A stretch of 8,804 nucleotides of DNA from Hominisplanchenecus_A murintestinalis (GTDB lineage Bacteria; Bacillota; Clostridia; Lachnospirales; Lachnospiraceae). Positions 1 through 5,697 of this stretch are shown one piece after another. The translations under genes were made by a program, and so were the position numbers. Below the pieces are notes generated by a model. It was not told the origin of the DNA, did no database searches, and worked only from the letters and a program-made list of their open reading frames with translations. The stretch is from positions 1 to 8,804 of the forward strand of contig NZ_CALPCM010000066.1 in the NCBI RefSeq assembly GCF_943193015.1, given 5' to 3'. How positions within the stretch are numbered: position 1 is the stretch's first letter; the number at the start of each line of letters is the position of its first letter.

Positions 1-102
1 TTGACAAAGTGGCTAAATCTATGCGAAAGGAGGACGCACCCTATGTCAAATTGCAAAGTAATCGCTTTAACCAACCAAAAAGGCGGCGTTGGTTATGAAA
101 AG
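1..102 (+). repeat. Left arm of a 102-bp inverted repeat made of parA 5' sequence
   Basis: Bases 1-102 match the reverse complement of 3513-3614 at 101 of 102 positions. The only difference is base 78 (A here, G in the other copy). The arm holds part of the parA leader, the ribosome site AAAGGAGG at 27-34, the parA start and its first codons, and a shared TATGAAAAG at 94-102. The two copies diverge at 103. The window begins inside the repeat, so its true outer limit on this side is unknown. Confidence 0.95.
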
Positions 103-105
103 TAA
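43..105 (+). pseudogene. parA: parA 5' fragment, left copy, cut inside Walker A
   Basis: An ATG with AAAGGAGG nine bases upstream opens a frame that reads MSNCKVIALTNQKGGVG, the start of a ParA/Soj-type partition ATPase. The deviant Walker A of that family continues GGVGKTT. Here it reads GGVGYEK and stops at TAA 103-105, so only 20 codons remain and no ATPase can be made. Whole ParA proteins of this kind are about 250-280 residues. The fragment is read toward the recombinase trio, which lies on the opposite strand. The rest of parA is not in the window. The family call rests on 17 residues, but these are very characteristic. Confidence 0.85.
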
Positions 106-108
106 GTT

Positions 109-177
109 ATTATGCAAAGTTGAGCCTACACTTTTGCTGATTTTATAGGGTATAGGCTCTTTTGAACTTTGCATAAT
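109..177. repeat. Long hairpin at the ritC end of the element
   Basis: Bases 109-121 (ATTATGCAAAGTT) and 165-177 (AACTTTGCATAAT) are a perfect 13-bp inverted repeat. Just inside them GAGCCTA (122-128) pairs with TAGGCTC (153-159). The stem is therefore 20 bp, with one five-base bulge (160-164) and a 24-base loop. There is no T-tract on either side, so it does not look like an ordinary terminator. Its outer arm is the same sequence as the element's terminal repeat, which suggests a recombinase binding or cleavage structure. It lies between the end of the third recombinase gene (191) and the left parA fragment and fills that non-coding gap. Confidence 0.85.
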
Positions 178-190
178 CAGGGGTAAACCT

Positions 191-1204
191 TTACAAAGAT
201 TTCAACCAATCAAGAAGGTCTTTATCCTTTTTCCACGCTGGCAGTTCGTCAGATGATGGACTGTTGTAAGCTTCCATCAATGCTTTTCGCTTCATTTTTT
301 CGTCTGCCCGTGCGTAGATTTCGGTTGTTGAAATATCAGAATGTCCCAGTAGATCTCTGATATAAACAAGATTGACTCCGGACTGAAGCAGATGCATTGC
401 TTTGCTATGCCTCAGCCAATGCGGTGTGATTTCATCGGAGATATCCTTTATTCCCATTGCCTGAGCCTGTGCAGCATATTTTTTCAAAATATATGTCACT
501 CCGGCTCTCGTCAGGGGTTTATTGCTGCGGTTGGTAAATAACGGATTGCGACCATATACAGGCGAAGCCAGACCAGAACCTTCCATATACTGCTTCAACA
601 ATTCCCCGGTTGGTCTCATGACTGGAACAATGCGGCTTTTACCGCCTTTGCCTGTCAGTACGATGGTGACCGTATCATTTAAAGCAACATCACAAACTTT
701 TAGATCCACAAGTTCCTGAACCCTTGCTCCGGTATCATATAAAAGTGACAGCAGAACAGCATCCCTTTTCCCCTGGATCGTTGTCCTGTCGGGTTGTTCT
801 AACAGGCCCTTGATGCTATCCAATGGAAGATACATGAGTGGCACCGTATCCGTTTTTTTCATTGGAATCGCCAGGATTTTCTGGCTTTGCTGTATATACT
901 GTGGTTCTTCTACCATTAAAAAGCTGAAAAATGAATGGATTGCAGCGAGACGTTGATTCCTTGTCGCCGCTTTGCAGTTACGTTCCTCTTCCAGCCATTG
1001 CAGAAAGCGGAGGATCAGATCCCTGTTTATTTTTGCAACTGTCAGCTTTTCCGGCAAAAGGTTCTCCTGGTCCCTGCAGTATCTTAAAAATAATGAGAAT
1101 GAGTCCCTGTATGCTATCTGGGTATTACGTTTGCTGCCGACCTGGCAGGGCAGATATACTGACAGGAACTGCGTTAAATACTGTGCAAAATCAGTTTCCT
1201 TCAT
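191..1204 (-). CDS. Tyrosine recombinase, third gene of the trio (RitC-like)
   Basis: A 337-residue site-specific tyrosine recombinase that would cut and rejoin DNA at the element ends. The N-terminal core-binding (SAM-like) domain covers roughly residues 5-110 and the catalytic domain about 125-305. The catalytic set is complete: Arg161 (TGARVQE), a beta-hairpin Lys at 186 or 189 (TGKGGKSRIVP), His262-x-x-Arg265 (PHWLRH), His288 (LGHSD) and nucleophile Tyr297 (TEIYARA). I chose ATG 1204 over the upstream start at 1231 because GGAGG sits seven bases before it. The gene overlaps the preceding recombinase by 14 bp, indicating translational coupling. Of the three it looks most like a classic XerC/D-type integrase. 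The tail after residue 310 is polar and of unknown role. Confidence 0.93.
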   Translation of the reverse strand: MKETDFAQYLTQFLSVYLPCQVGSKRNTQIAYRDSFSLFLRYCRDQENLLPEKLTVAKINRDLILRFLQWLEEERNCKAATRNQRLAAIHSFFSFLMVEEPQYIQQSQKILAIPMKKTDTVPLMYLPLDSIKGLLEQPDRTTIQGKRDAVLLSLLYDTGARVQELVDLKVCDVALNDTVTIVLTGKGGKSRIVPVMRPTGELLKQYMEGSGLASPVYGRNPLFTNRSNKPLTRAGVTYILKKYAAQAQAMGIKDISDEITPHWLRHSKAMHLLQSGVNLVYIRDLLGHSDISTTEIYARADEKMKRKALMEAYNSPSSDELPAWKKDKDLLDWLKSL

Positions 1205-2177
1205 GGCATACCTCCGGGATGACGTATGCACATGACATTTCCACTTCCCTCATCAGGTCTGGATAAACTTCCGCTGTCAGGCGCAGATACCTTGCTGTTG
1301 AGCGTATTGTTTTGTGCCCCATATATGTGGAAAGAATCGGGAGCATAGCCGTTAAATCGGCTTCTTCCCTGATCCACTTTTGTAAAACATGAACCGCGAA
1401 TGTATGGCGTACATCATGCAGACGGGGTCCCTGCCCTTTTCCACCATGTGAAATCCCTGCCGCTTCCAGATACCTGCGGTACCTTTGATAGATCGTCATT
1501 GGGCTGAGCATGGTCTTATCAGGAGCAGGGAAGAAAAAGTCGCTGTCTTTTTCCCACCAGATTTTATCTGCATAGGATATACAGGCTTCTTTTACGGAAT
1601 CTGATAATGGGATATACCGGTCACGGTCAGTTTTTGCTTCACGGATCGTAAGAATCCCATCTTTGAGATTCACATCCCTGCAGCGAAGTCCGACAACTTC
1701 TGACACACGAAGCCCACAGCCATAAAGAATCCGGAAGATCACTGGTAACGCCAGATGCATATTTCTTGCAGCTTCTTTGGGTTCTGTTTCATCAGCGGCT
1801 TTGATCACAGCTGCTATCTGCTCATGCGTAAATATATATGGTACAAATGAACTGTGATTCAAACCCTTCACTTCTGGCACGATATAAGCATCATAACCAA
1901 GGTTATTAAGGTATATGGCAAACTGTCTTATGCAGGTAATGCGGTGTGACCGGCTTTTTTCGGATTCACCTGCCCGGGGCGCTGTCCATTTTTCTGCAAG
2001 GGAGCGGGATATTTTTATTTCTGTGACACCCTGTTCTTCACTGAAACGGCAAAACCGGGATAAACATTTCGGTTCATCTGCATATTTAAAACCTGTGCTT
2101 CTTTTGTACTGAATGAATTCCTGGGCAACTTCCGCAAATGAACCTGTCATGGATGGAGATTTTCTGATTCTTGTCAT
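1191..2177 (-). CDS. Tyrosine recombinase, second gene of the trio (RitB-like)
   Basis: A 328-residue tyrosine recombinase. An N-terminal DNA-binding domain covers about residues 10-105 and the catalytic domain about 115-305. Active-site residues are all visible: Arg157 (CGLRVSE), Lys182 (AKTDRDR), His254-x-x-Arg257 (LHDVRH), His288 (MGHKT) and Tyr297 (ARYLR). The start at 2177 is set by the ribosome site GGAGGT about ten bases upstream and by a TAATG junction, where the stop of the first recombinase shares one base with this ATG. A start at 2201 is possible but has no comparable ribosome site. It overlaps the third gene by 14 bp. Three non-identical recombinases in one operon suggest that they act together on the element ends. 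That follows from gene order and is not shown directly. Confidence 0.93.
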   Translation of the reverse strand: MTRIRKSPSMTGSFAEVAQEFIQYKRSTGFKYADEPKCLSRFCRFSEEQGVTEIKISRSLAEKWTAPRAGESEKSRSHRITCIRQFAIYLNNLGYDAYIVPEVKGLNHSSFVPYIFTHEQIAAVIKAADETEPKEAARNMHLALPVIFRILYGCGLRVSEVVGLRCRDVNLKDGILTIREAKTDRDRYIPLSDSVKEACISYADKIWWEKDSDFFFPAPDKTMLSPMTIYQRYRRYLEAAGISHGGKGQGPRLHDVRHTFAVHVLQKWIREEADLTAMLPILSTYMGHKTIRSTARYLRLTAEVYPDLMREVEMSCAYVIPEVCHEGN

Positions 2178-3388
2178 TAGATTGCCACCTCCAATGCACA
2201 TTTCCGAAGCTCGGTGATATCAATACGAAGATATGCCATCGTAGTTTCAGTAGTTGTGTGCCCCAGGATTTCTGAAATGACCGGAAGCGGAATCTCATGC
2301 TCCAACAGGCGGCTCGCAAGGCTGTGGCGGAGTGTGTGGGAGCCTTTCTTTTTCCCTTCAAGATGGATTCCCGATCTCTGGAGACGTACCCTTACAAGGG
2401 CGCCGACCGCACCCGGATTGAAATCCGTATAAGGAGGAACCTGCCTCACAAAAACGTGATCCGAGTCGGTTTTAGGCCTTGCGTTCTTCAGATAGTTAAT
2501 GATCGCTTCGCCAACATCTTCTAAAAGAGGAAGTTCTAACGGATTTCCTGTTTTTACCTGGTTTAAATGGATTACTTCTCTTTCCCAGTCGATATTGGAA
2601 AACCTTAAATTTGCGACATCGCTGCTGCGCAGTCCAAGTCTTGCAATCAGAAGAATGATTGCATAATCACGGATTCCGCAGGGATTCCCAAGGTCAATCG
2701 AATCAAGAAGTTTCGTCACCTCATTCGCTGAATACGAAGAAGGTAATCGGCTCTGCCTGTTGTAATGAGGGTTTGGAAGTTTTGAAAACATCTCCTGCTC
2801 CATAAGACCATGTTCATGGCAGTATTTCAGATAATAGCGCACCGCACGCATTGTATGATTTATGGTTGGCTTTTCATAACAGTTCAAAGATGCCATGAAA
2901 TCCAAAACGTCTTTGAGAGACAGTGTATCTAAAGAAGCAATGTTCTTCCTGCTTAAAAACGCAAAAAAGCGCTCCAGATATAAACTGAAAATCTTATTTG
3001 ATTTTTTTATTATCCCGATATCTTCCCGATGGGAAATATATGCTTCTGCGCTATATCTAAATCCCTCTGGGAAAGTGTACGCTCTTTTATCCATGGCAAG
3101 ATAAAGAACTACATTCCCTGAACGCTGGTATTCTGCCAAAGCATTTATACAACGGGAATAGGCGGTACACCATTTTTTCAACGCTATTTTAGATGACATA
3201 GAATAATGGTCTTCTAAAAACTGTAATCCAAAATCCATGCTGAAAGAATCAGTACCTTGTTCGTGGGAGTAGAGCAAAAGCTGTTTGGTAAGAGTTTTAA
3301 ATACTTTTTGGTAATAGCTGGATGCACCTGCCTGTACGAGTGCTTCCCCGGTTTGGTTGATCAGTTGCTGCAAAGTTAATTTTTCCAT
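2177..3388 (-). CDS. Tyrosine recombinase, first gene of the trio (RitA-like)
   Basis: A 403-residue tyrosine recombinase, the longest of the three because of a larger N-terminal region (about residues 1-205) before the catalytic domain (about 215-395). Catalytic residues are intact: Arg254 (LGLRSSD), Lys279 (VKTGNP), His351-x-x-Arg354 (HTLRH), His377 (LGHTTTE) and Tyr386 (MAYLR). The start at 3388 is preceded by AAGGAGG with an eight-base spacer. An in-frame start at 3424 lies upstream of that site and is less likely. The first codons contain a TTAACTTTGCA stretch that repeats the element end, so coding sequence and a possible recombinase site overlap. It is the promoter-proximal gene of the operon. 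Confidence 0.93.
   Translation of the reverse strand: MEKLTLQQLINQTGEALVQAGASSYYQKVFKTLTKQLLLYSHEQGTDSFSMDFGLQFLEDHYSMSSKIALKKWCTAYSRCINALAEYQRSGNVVLYLAMDKRAYTFPEGFRYSAEAYISHREDIGIIKKSNKIFSLYLERFFAFLSRKNIASLDTLSLKDVLDFMASLNCYEKPTINHTMRAVRYYLKYCHEHGLMEQEMFSKLPNPHYNRQSRLPSSYSANEVTKLLDSIDLGNPCGIRDYAIILLIARLGLRSSDVANLRFSNIDWEREVIHLNQVKTGNPLELPLLEDVGEAIINYLKNARPKTDSDHVFVRQVPPYTDFNPGAVGALVRVRLQRSGIHLEGKKKGSHTLRHSLASRLLEHEIPLPVISEILGHTTTETTMAYLRIDITELRKCALEVAI
3369..3380 (+). repeat. Internal copy of the element-end motif within the first recombinase gene
   Basis: TGCAAAGTTAAT here is the perfect 12-bp reverse complement of ATTAACTTTGCA at 3491-3502, which overlaps the right terminal repeat. On the minus strand it encodes part of residues 3-7 (KLTLQ) of the first recombinase. 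The left end of the element has the equivalent inverted pair at 109-121 and 165-177, so each end carries one outward and one inward copy of the core. It may be an arm-type recombinase binding site, or a chance match in AT-rich sequence. Confidence 0.6.
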
Positions 3389-3491
3389 CGTGCGTTCCTC
3401 CTTAAGTGAATTGATAAAATACACTTAAATCTTGATGGATTATGGAAAGTAAATCAACTAAAGAATCCTTTATTTATAAGGATTTCTATCA
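3389..3491 (-). promoter_or_regulatory. Leader of the recombinase trio operon
   Basis: This non-coding stretch between the right terminal repeat and the first recombinase holds a 7-bp stem, AATCCTT/AAGGATT (minus strand, about 3485-3465, with a 7-base AT loop), and the AAGGAGG ribosome site at about 3397-3403. The sequence is very AT-rich. I could not pick a convincing -35/-10 pair, so the operon may use a weak internal promoter or transcription entering from the disrupted parA leader, which points the same way. Confidence 0.4.
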
Positions 3492-3572
3492 TTAACTTTG
3501 CATAATGTATAGCTTTTCATAACCAACGCCGCCTTTCTGGTTGGTTAAAGCGATTACTTTGCAATTTGACAT
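3492..3572 (-). pseudogene. parA: parA 5' fragment, right copy, cut inside Walker A
   Basis: Read on the minus strand, ATG at 3572 with AAAGGAGG upstream gives the same MSNCKVIALTNQKGGVG start of a ParA-type ATPase. It runs on through YEK into the element (LYIMQS) and stops at TAA 3494-3492, so 26 codons remain. Walker A is broken after GGVG, and the Lys-Thr that binds ATP is lost. The single difference from the left copy within parA is CAG for CAA, a silent change in the Gln codon. This copy keeps its native upstream context: the 59-residue gene and its terminator. It also points the same way as the recombinase operon, which starts about 100 bases further on. Confidence 0.87.
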
Positions 3573-3614
3573 AGGGTGCGTCCTCCTTTCGCATAGATTT
3601 AGCCACTTTGTCAA
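3513..3614 (-). repeat. Right arm of the 102-bp inverted repeat
   Basis: This is the reverse complement of 1-102 with one mismatch (position 3537, opposite base 78). It contains the parA leader, ribosome site, start codon and 17 parA codons, plus the shared TATGAAAAG next to the element. Native-looking parA upstream sequence continues beyond 3614, so the match stops here only because the window starts at base 1. Confidence 0.95.
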
Positions 3615-3622
3615 GGTGGCTA
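3600..3622 (-). promoter_or_regulatory. Small hairpin in the parA leader
   Basis: On the minus strand TAGCCAC and GTGGCTA form a perfect 7-bp stem around a nine-base loop (CTTGACAAA), ending about 20 bases before the AAAGGAGG ribosome site of parA. No T-tract follows, so it is not a terminator. It could be an operator or a translational control element of the partition gene. The loop contains TTGACA, but no -10 lies at a usable distance. The left copy of the repeat starts within this hairpin. Confidence 0.4.
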
Positions 3623-3650
3623 TGTAACTGTATCAGAGAATGATGGGACG

Positions 3651-3696
3651 AAAAAAAGCCGCTTACTCTTAAAAAATCAATAAGAATAAGCGGCTT
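3651..3696 (-). terminator. Rho-independent terminator after the 59-aa gene
   Basis: On the minus strand a 16-bp stem (3696-3681 with 3671-3656, one G-U pair) around a nine-base loop runs into seven T residues (3657-3651). It begins 14 bases after the stop of the small gene at 3711. It separates that gene from parA and should reduce read-through into the recombinase trio. Confidence 0.92.
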
Positions 3697-3710
3697 CATA
3701 ATGACGTGCC

Positions 3711-3890
3711 TTAGACATATTCAATTTTCACTCTCTTGACTGGTGCGTTTACGACCTTAAATATCAGTTCGTCAACGCAGTCTGTATATCTGCCTTGCTG
3801 AATGAGCTGGTTTTTCAGTTCCACAAGGCTATGTAGTAAAATGCTCCGTTCTTGGCTGTCCACATACAAATGGTTTTTCTTTTCCCTCAT
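3711..3890 (-). CDS. Conserved small protein (59 aa) of an integrative element
   Basis: A 59-residue soluble protein with no signal peptide or membrane segment. I do not know its function. It is clearly related to the 56-residue protein at 5672-5842. Both have HLY-(V/L)-D near the start, a Leu-rich amphipathic middle and an identical GRYTDCVDELI block (here residues 34-44), followed by a basic/hydrophobic tail. The start at 3890 (MREKK) aligns with the start of the paralogue and has AAAGGA about 11 bases upstream. A start at 3902 is also possible. It precedes parA and is separated from it by a strong terminator. Proteins of this sort recur beside recombinase genes in clostridial elements, which suggests an accessory role in element maintenance or control (inference). 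Confidence 0.75.
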   Translation of the reverse strand: MREKKNHLYVDSQERSILLHSLVELKNQLIQQGRYTDCVDELIFKVVNAPVKRVKIEYV

Positions 3891-3913
3891 AATCAACACC
3901 ATCCTTTCATGGT

Positions 3914-3942
3914 TTGATTGTATAGGAAGATGGCTTTATGTT
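3914..3942 (+). promoter_or_regulatory. Candidate promoter for the serine recombinase operon
   Basis: TTGATT (3914-3919) and TATGTT (3937-3942) are separated by 17 bases, each matching four of six sigma-70-type consensus bases. It would start transcription about 60 bases before the recombinase ATG at 4012. It overlaps a promoter on the other strand. Confidence 0.4.
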
Positions 3943-3945
3943 CAA
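3917..3945 (-). promoter_or_regulatory. Candidate promoter for the 59-aa gene
   Basis: On the minus strand TTGAAC (3945-3940) and TACAAT (3922-3917, five of six consensus bases) are 17 bases apart, placing a start near 3910, about 20 bases before the gene. It overlaps almost completely with the plus-strand promoter candidate, so the two divergent genes may compete for polymerase. Confidence 0.45.
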
Positions 3946-4011
3946 AGGTGTAAAAAGAGTGTTATGTGGGGGTATTGATAAAAGGTGTAGTTACGCTTTT
4001 CTGCTGATTCT

Positions 4012-5697
4012 ATGCGGTTTTCTGCTCTCCACCAAAATGACAACTCCAGAGACGATATGGCGCAGGGGGACAGCGAGAGCATTAAAACGCAGAAAGCAAT
4101 GCTCACGCAGTATGCAAAGGAACACGGCTTTATGGTGGTGGAGGTCTATGTGGACGACGGATTCAGCGGTTTGAATTTCGAGCGTCCAGACTTCAACCGT
4201 ATGCTTGATGACATTGAAGCGGGGAAGATTGATGTGGTAATCACAAAGGATTTATCCCGTCTGGGGCGTGACCATCTAAAGGTCGGGCATTTCACGGAGA
4301 TTTATTTCCCGATGAAGAATGTGCGGTATATCGCCGTCAACGACTGCGTGGATACCGCCAGCAAGAACAACGATATTGCTGCCCTGAAGAATGTCATAAA
4401 CGAATTTTACAGCAGGGACAATTCAAGGAAAATCCGTTCTTCCATACGGGCGAGGGCAAAGGCGGGGCTTTACCGCACTGCCTTTAACCCTATCGGCTAC
4501 CGCAAAGCCCCCGACAACCATAACAGGCTGATAGTGGACGGGGAGACGGCGTGGATTGTAAAGCGTATCTTCGAGCTTGCCAATGCGGGCATGGGGGCGC
4601 ACAAAATCGCTAAGACTTTCCGAGAAGAACAAGTCCCCTCCCCCTCTTGGTGGCTGCACTCCCGTGGGGAAAAGGACTACTCCGAACGGTTTGAAAATTC
4701 CGCCAACAAATACGAATGGTCGCACACGGTCATACAGAATATTATTAAAAATCCGCTGTATCTGGGTCACACGATTATGTGCAAGAAAGAGATTGTGTTT
4801 AAGGTGGGGGTTTATAAAAATGTTCCCGAAGCAGACCAGATACGGGTGGAGAACACCCATGAGCCGCTTGTTTCGCAGGAAGTTTTTGACGGGGCGAACG
4901 CAAAGGTTTCAAGCCGCAGGCGGGATGCCACGGATAATTTCGTATCCCCCTTTTCGGGGCTTGTGAAGTGCGGAGCCTGCGGCAAGGCGTTGGGCTTGCG
5001 GTATTGGGGGAAGGACAGACACCGCATTTATGTCTGCACCACCTATGCCCACGACACAAAAGCCTGCTCTGACCACCGCATTTTCTACGAGGATTTATAC
5101 AACGCCGTCCTTGCCGATATCCAATACCATGCCCGCCTTGCCTATGAGGACAGGGATAAAGCGGTGGCTCTGGCGGTGAAGATGAACGCAAAGGCGGACG
5201 GGAGCAGGGGGAAATCTAACGAAAGCAGGCTGAAGCAGGCGAAGAAACGCTATGATGAAGTGACGAGGTTATTCGACAGGCTCTATGAGGATTCCCTTTC
5301 GGGGCGTATCTCTAACGATAATTTTGCCCGTCTGATTGACAAATACCAGACGGAGCAGGAACAGCTTTTAGGGCAGATACAGAGCCTTGAAAACGCCCTG
5401 CAGGAGGTCAAGGACAGCCAGACCAATGCGGTGCAGTGGGCGGCTCTGATGGCTGAATATGTGGGGATACAGGAGCTGACCGCCGAAAACCTCAACCTTT
5501 TGGTGGAGCGCATCGAGGTATTTGACCGCACACAAACCGAAGCAGGAACAGAGCAGGCAATTAAAATCTGTTACCGCTTCGGCGGTTACATAGGGGAACG
5601 CCGCTTCAAGGCAAAGGTTTTAAGGAATACGGGCGGCTGGGAGATGCGCCGCAGAAAAGAGGGGAAAGACGATGGAAAAGTATCATTTGTATCTTGA
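4012..5697 (+). CDS. Large serine recombinase, TnpX-like, with an abnormal N-terminus
   Basis: A 561-residue large serine recombinase that would excise and integrate a Tn4451-type element. Visible parts are a resolvase-type catalytic domain (about 1-145, with DDGFSGLNFERP at 48-59 and DLSRLGRD at 80-87), a 'recombinase' DNA-binding domain (about 155-255), a zinc ribbon with Cys320, Cys323, Cys342 and Cys352, a coiled coil (about 400-470) and a C-terminal ELTAENLNLLVERIEVF block. Ser12 in NSRDD aligns with the nucleophile of LSRDDxxQGDSxSI relatives. However, the preceding Tyr-x-Arg is missing (QNDNS), and there is no beta-strand such as TALYCRLS. ATG 4012 is the only ATG upstream of Ser12 in this frame, a stop lies at 3988-3990, and no good ribosome site is visible. 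The 5' end may be recombined or frameshifted and the enzyme inactive. It overlaps the next gene by 26 bp. Confidence 0.88.
   Translation: MRFSALHQNDNSRDDMAQGDSESIKTQKAMLTQYAKEHGFMVVEVYVDDGFSGLNFERPDFNRMLDDIEAGKIDVVITKDLSRLGRDHLKVGHFTEIYFPMKNVRYIAVNDCVDTASKNNDIAALKNVINEFYSRDNSRKIRSSIRARAKAGLYRTAFNPIGYRKAPDNHNRLIVDGETAWIVKRIFELANAGMGAHKIAKTFREEQVPSPSWWLHSRGEKDYSERFENSANKYEWSHTVIQNIIKNPLYLGHTIMCKKEIVFKVGVYKNVPEADQIRVENTHEPLVSQEVFDGANAKVSSRRRDATDNFVSPFSGLVKCGACGKALGLRYWGKDRHRIYVCTTYAHDTKACSDHRIFYEDLYNAVLADIQYHARLAYEDRDKAVALAVKMNAKADGSRGKSNESRLKQAKKRYDEVTRLFDRLYEDSLSGRISNDNFARLIDKYQTEQEQLLGQIQSLENALQEVKDSQTNAVQWAALMAEYVGIQELTAENLNLLVERIEVFDRTQTEAGTEQAIKICYRFGGYIGERRFKAKVLRNTGGWEMRRRKEGKDDGKVSFVS

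Larger units (their letters stand above)
103..3512 (-). mobile_element. RIT-type element: three tyrosine recombinases with short terminal inverted repeats
   Basis: Three overlapping minus-strand tyrosine recombinase genes fill nearly the whole element, with no cargo. This is the layout of 'recombinase in trio' elements. A perfect 13-bp inverted repeat, ATTATGCAAAGTT, lies at 109-121 and (reversed) 3494-3506. Outside it are six bases that differ between the ends (TAAGTT at 103-108; CTATAC read inward on the minus strand at 3512-3507), then the identical parA-containing repeats. The six-base segments resemble the unmatched coupling bases seen in other tyrosine-recombinase transposons, but this is inference. 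The TATGAAAAG just outside could also belong to the element, so the ends are uncertain by about 15 bp. Tn554 is a weaker match because its third gene is not a recombinase. Confidence 0.8.

Noticed and set aside
1..29. Promoter with TTGACA at 1-6 in the parA leader
   Set aside because: The -35-like hexamer is perfect, but no -10-like sequence lies 15-19 bases downstream, and it sits in the loop of a hairpin.
109..177. Rho-independent terminator for the recombinase operon
   Set aside because: The stem is strong, but no T-tract follows on either strand, and its arms equal the element-end repeat.
522..1266. Plus-strand frames opposite the recombinase trio
   Set aside because: They overlap three well-supported tyrosine recombinases on the other strand and show no recognisable motifs or starts.
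103..3512. Tn554-type transposon
   Set aside because: Tn554 also has three genes at the recombination locus, but its TnpC is small and not a recombinase. Here all three proteins carry full tyrosine recombinase active sites, fitting RIT elements better.
3517..3699. Minus-strand 60-codon frame from the terminator into the parA leader
   Set aside because: It starts inside the terminator stem, runs through non-coding leader in a frame different from parA and has no ribosome site. It is not a gene.
3938..4174. Plus-strand 78-codon frame overlapping the start of the serine recombinase
   Set aside because: After about 4060 it is only the out-of-frame shadow of the recombinase, and its start has no ribosome site. 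It was considered as a displaced recombinase N-terminus, but it does not read the Y-x-R-x-S motif either.
4423..5191. Long minus-strand frames opposite the serine recombinase
   Set aside because: They are antisense shadows in a GC-richer gene, with Pro/Arg/Cys-rich low-quality sequence and no ribosome sites.
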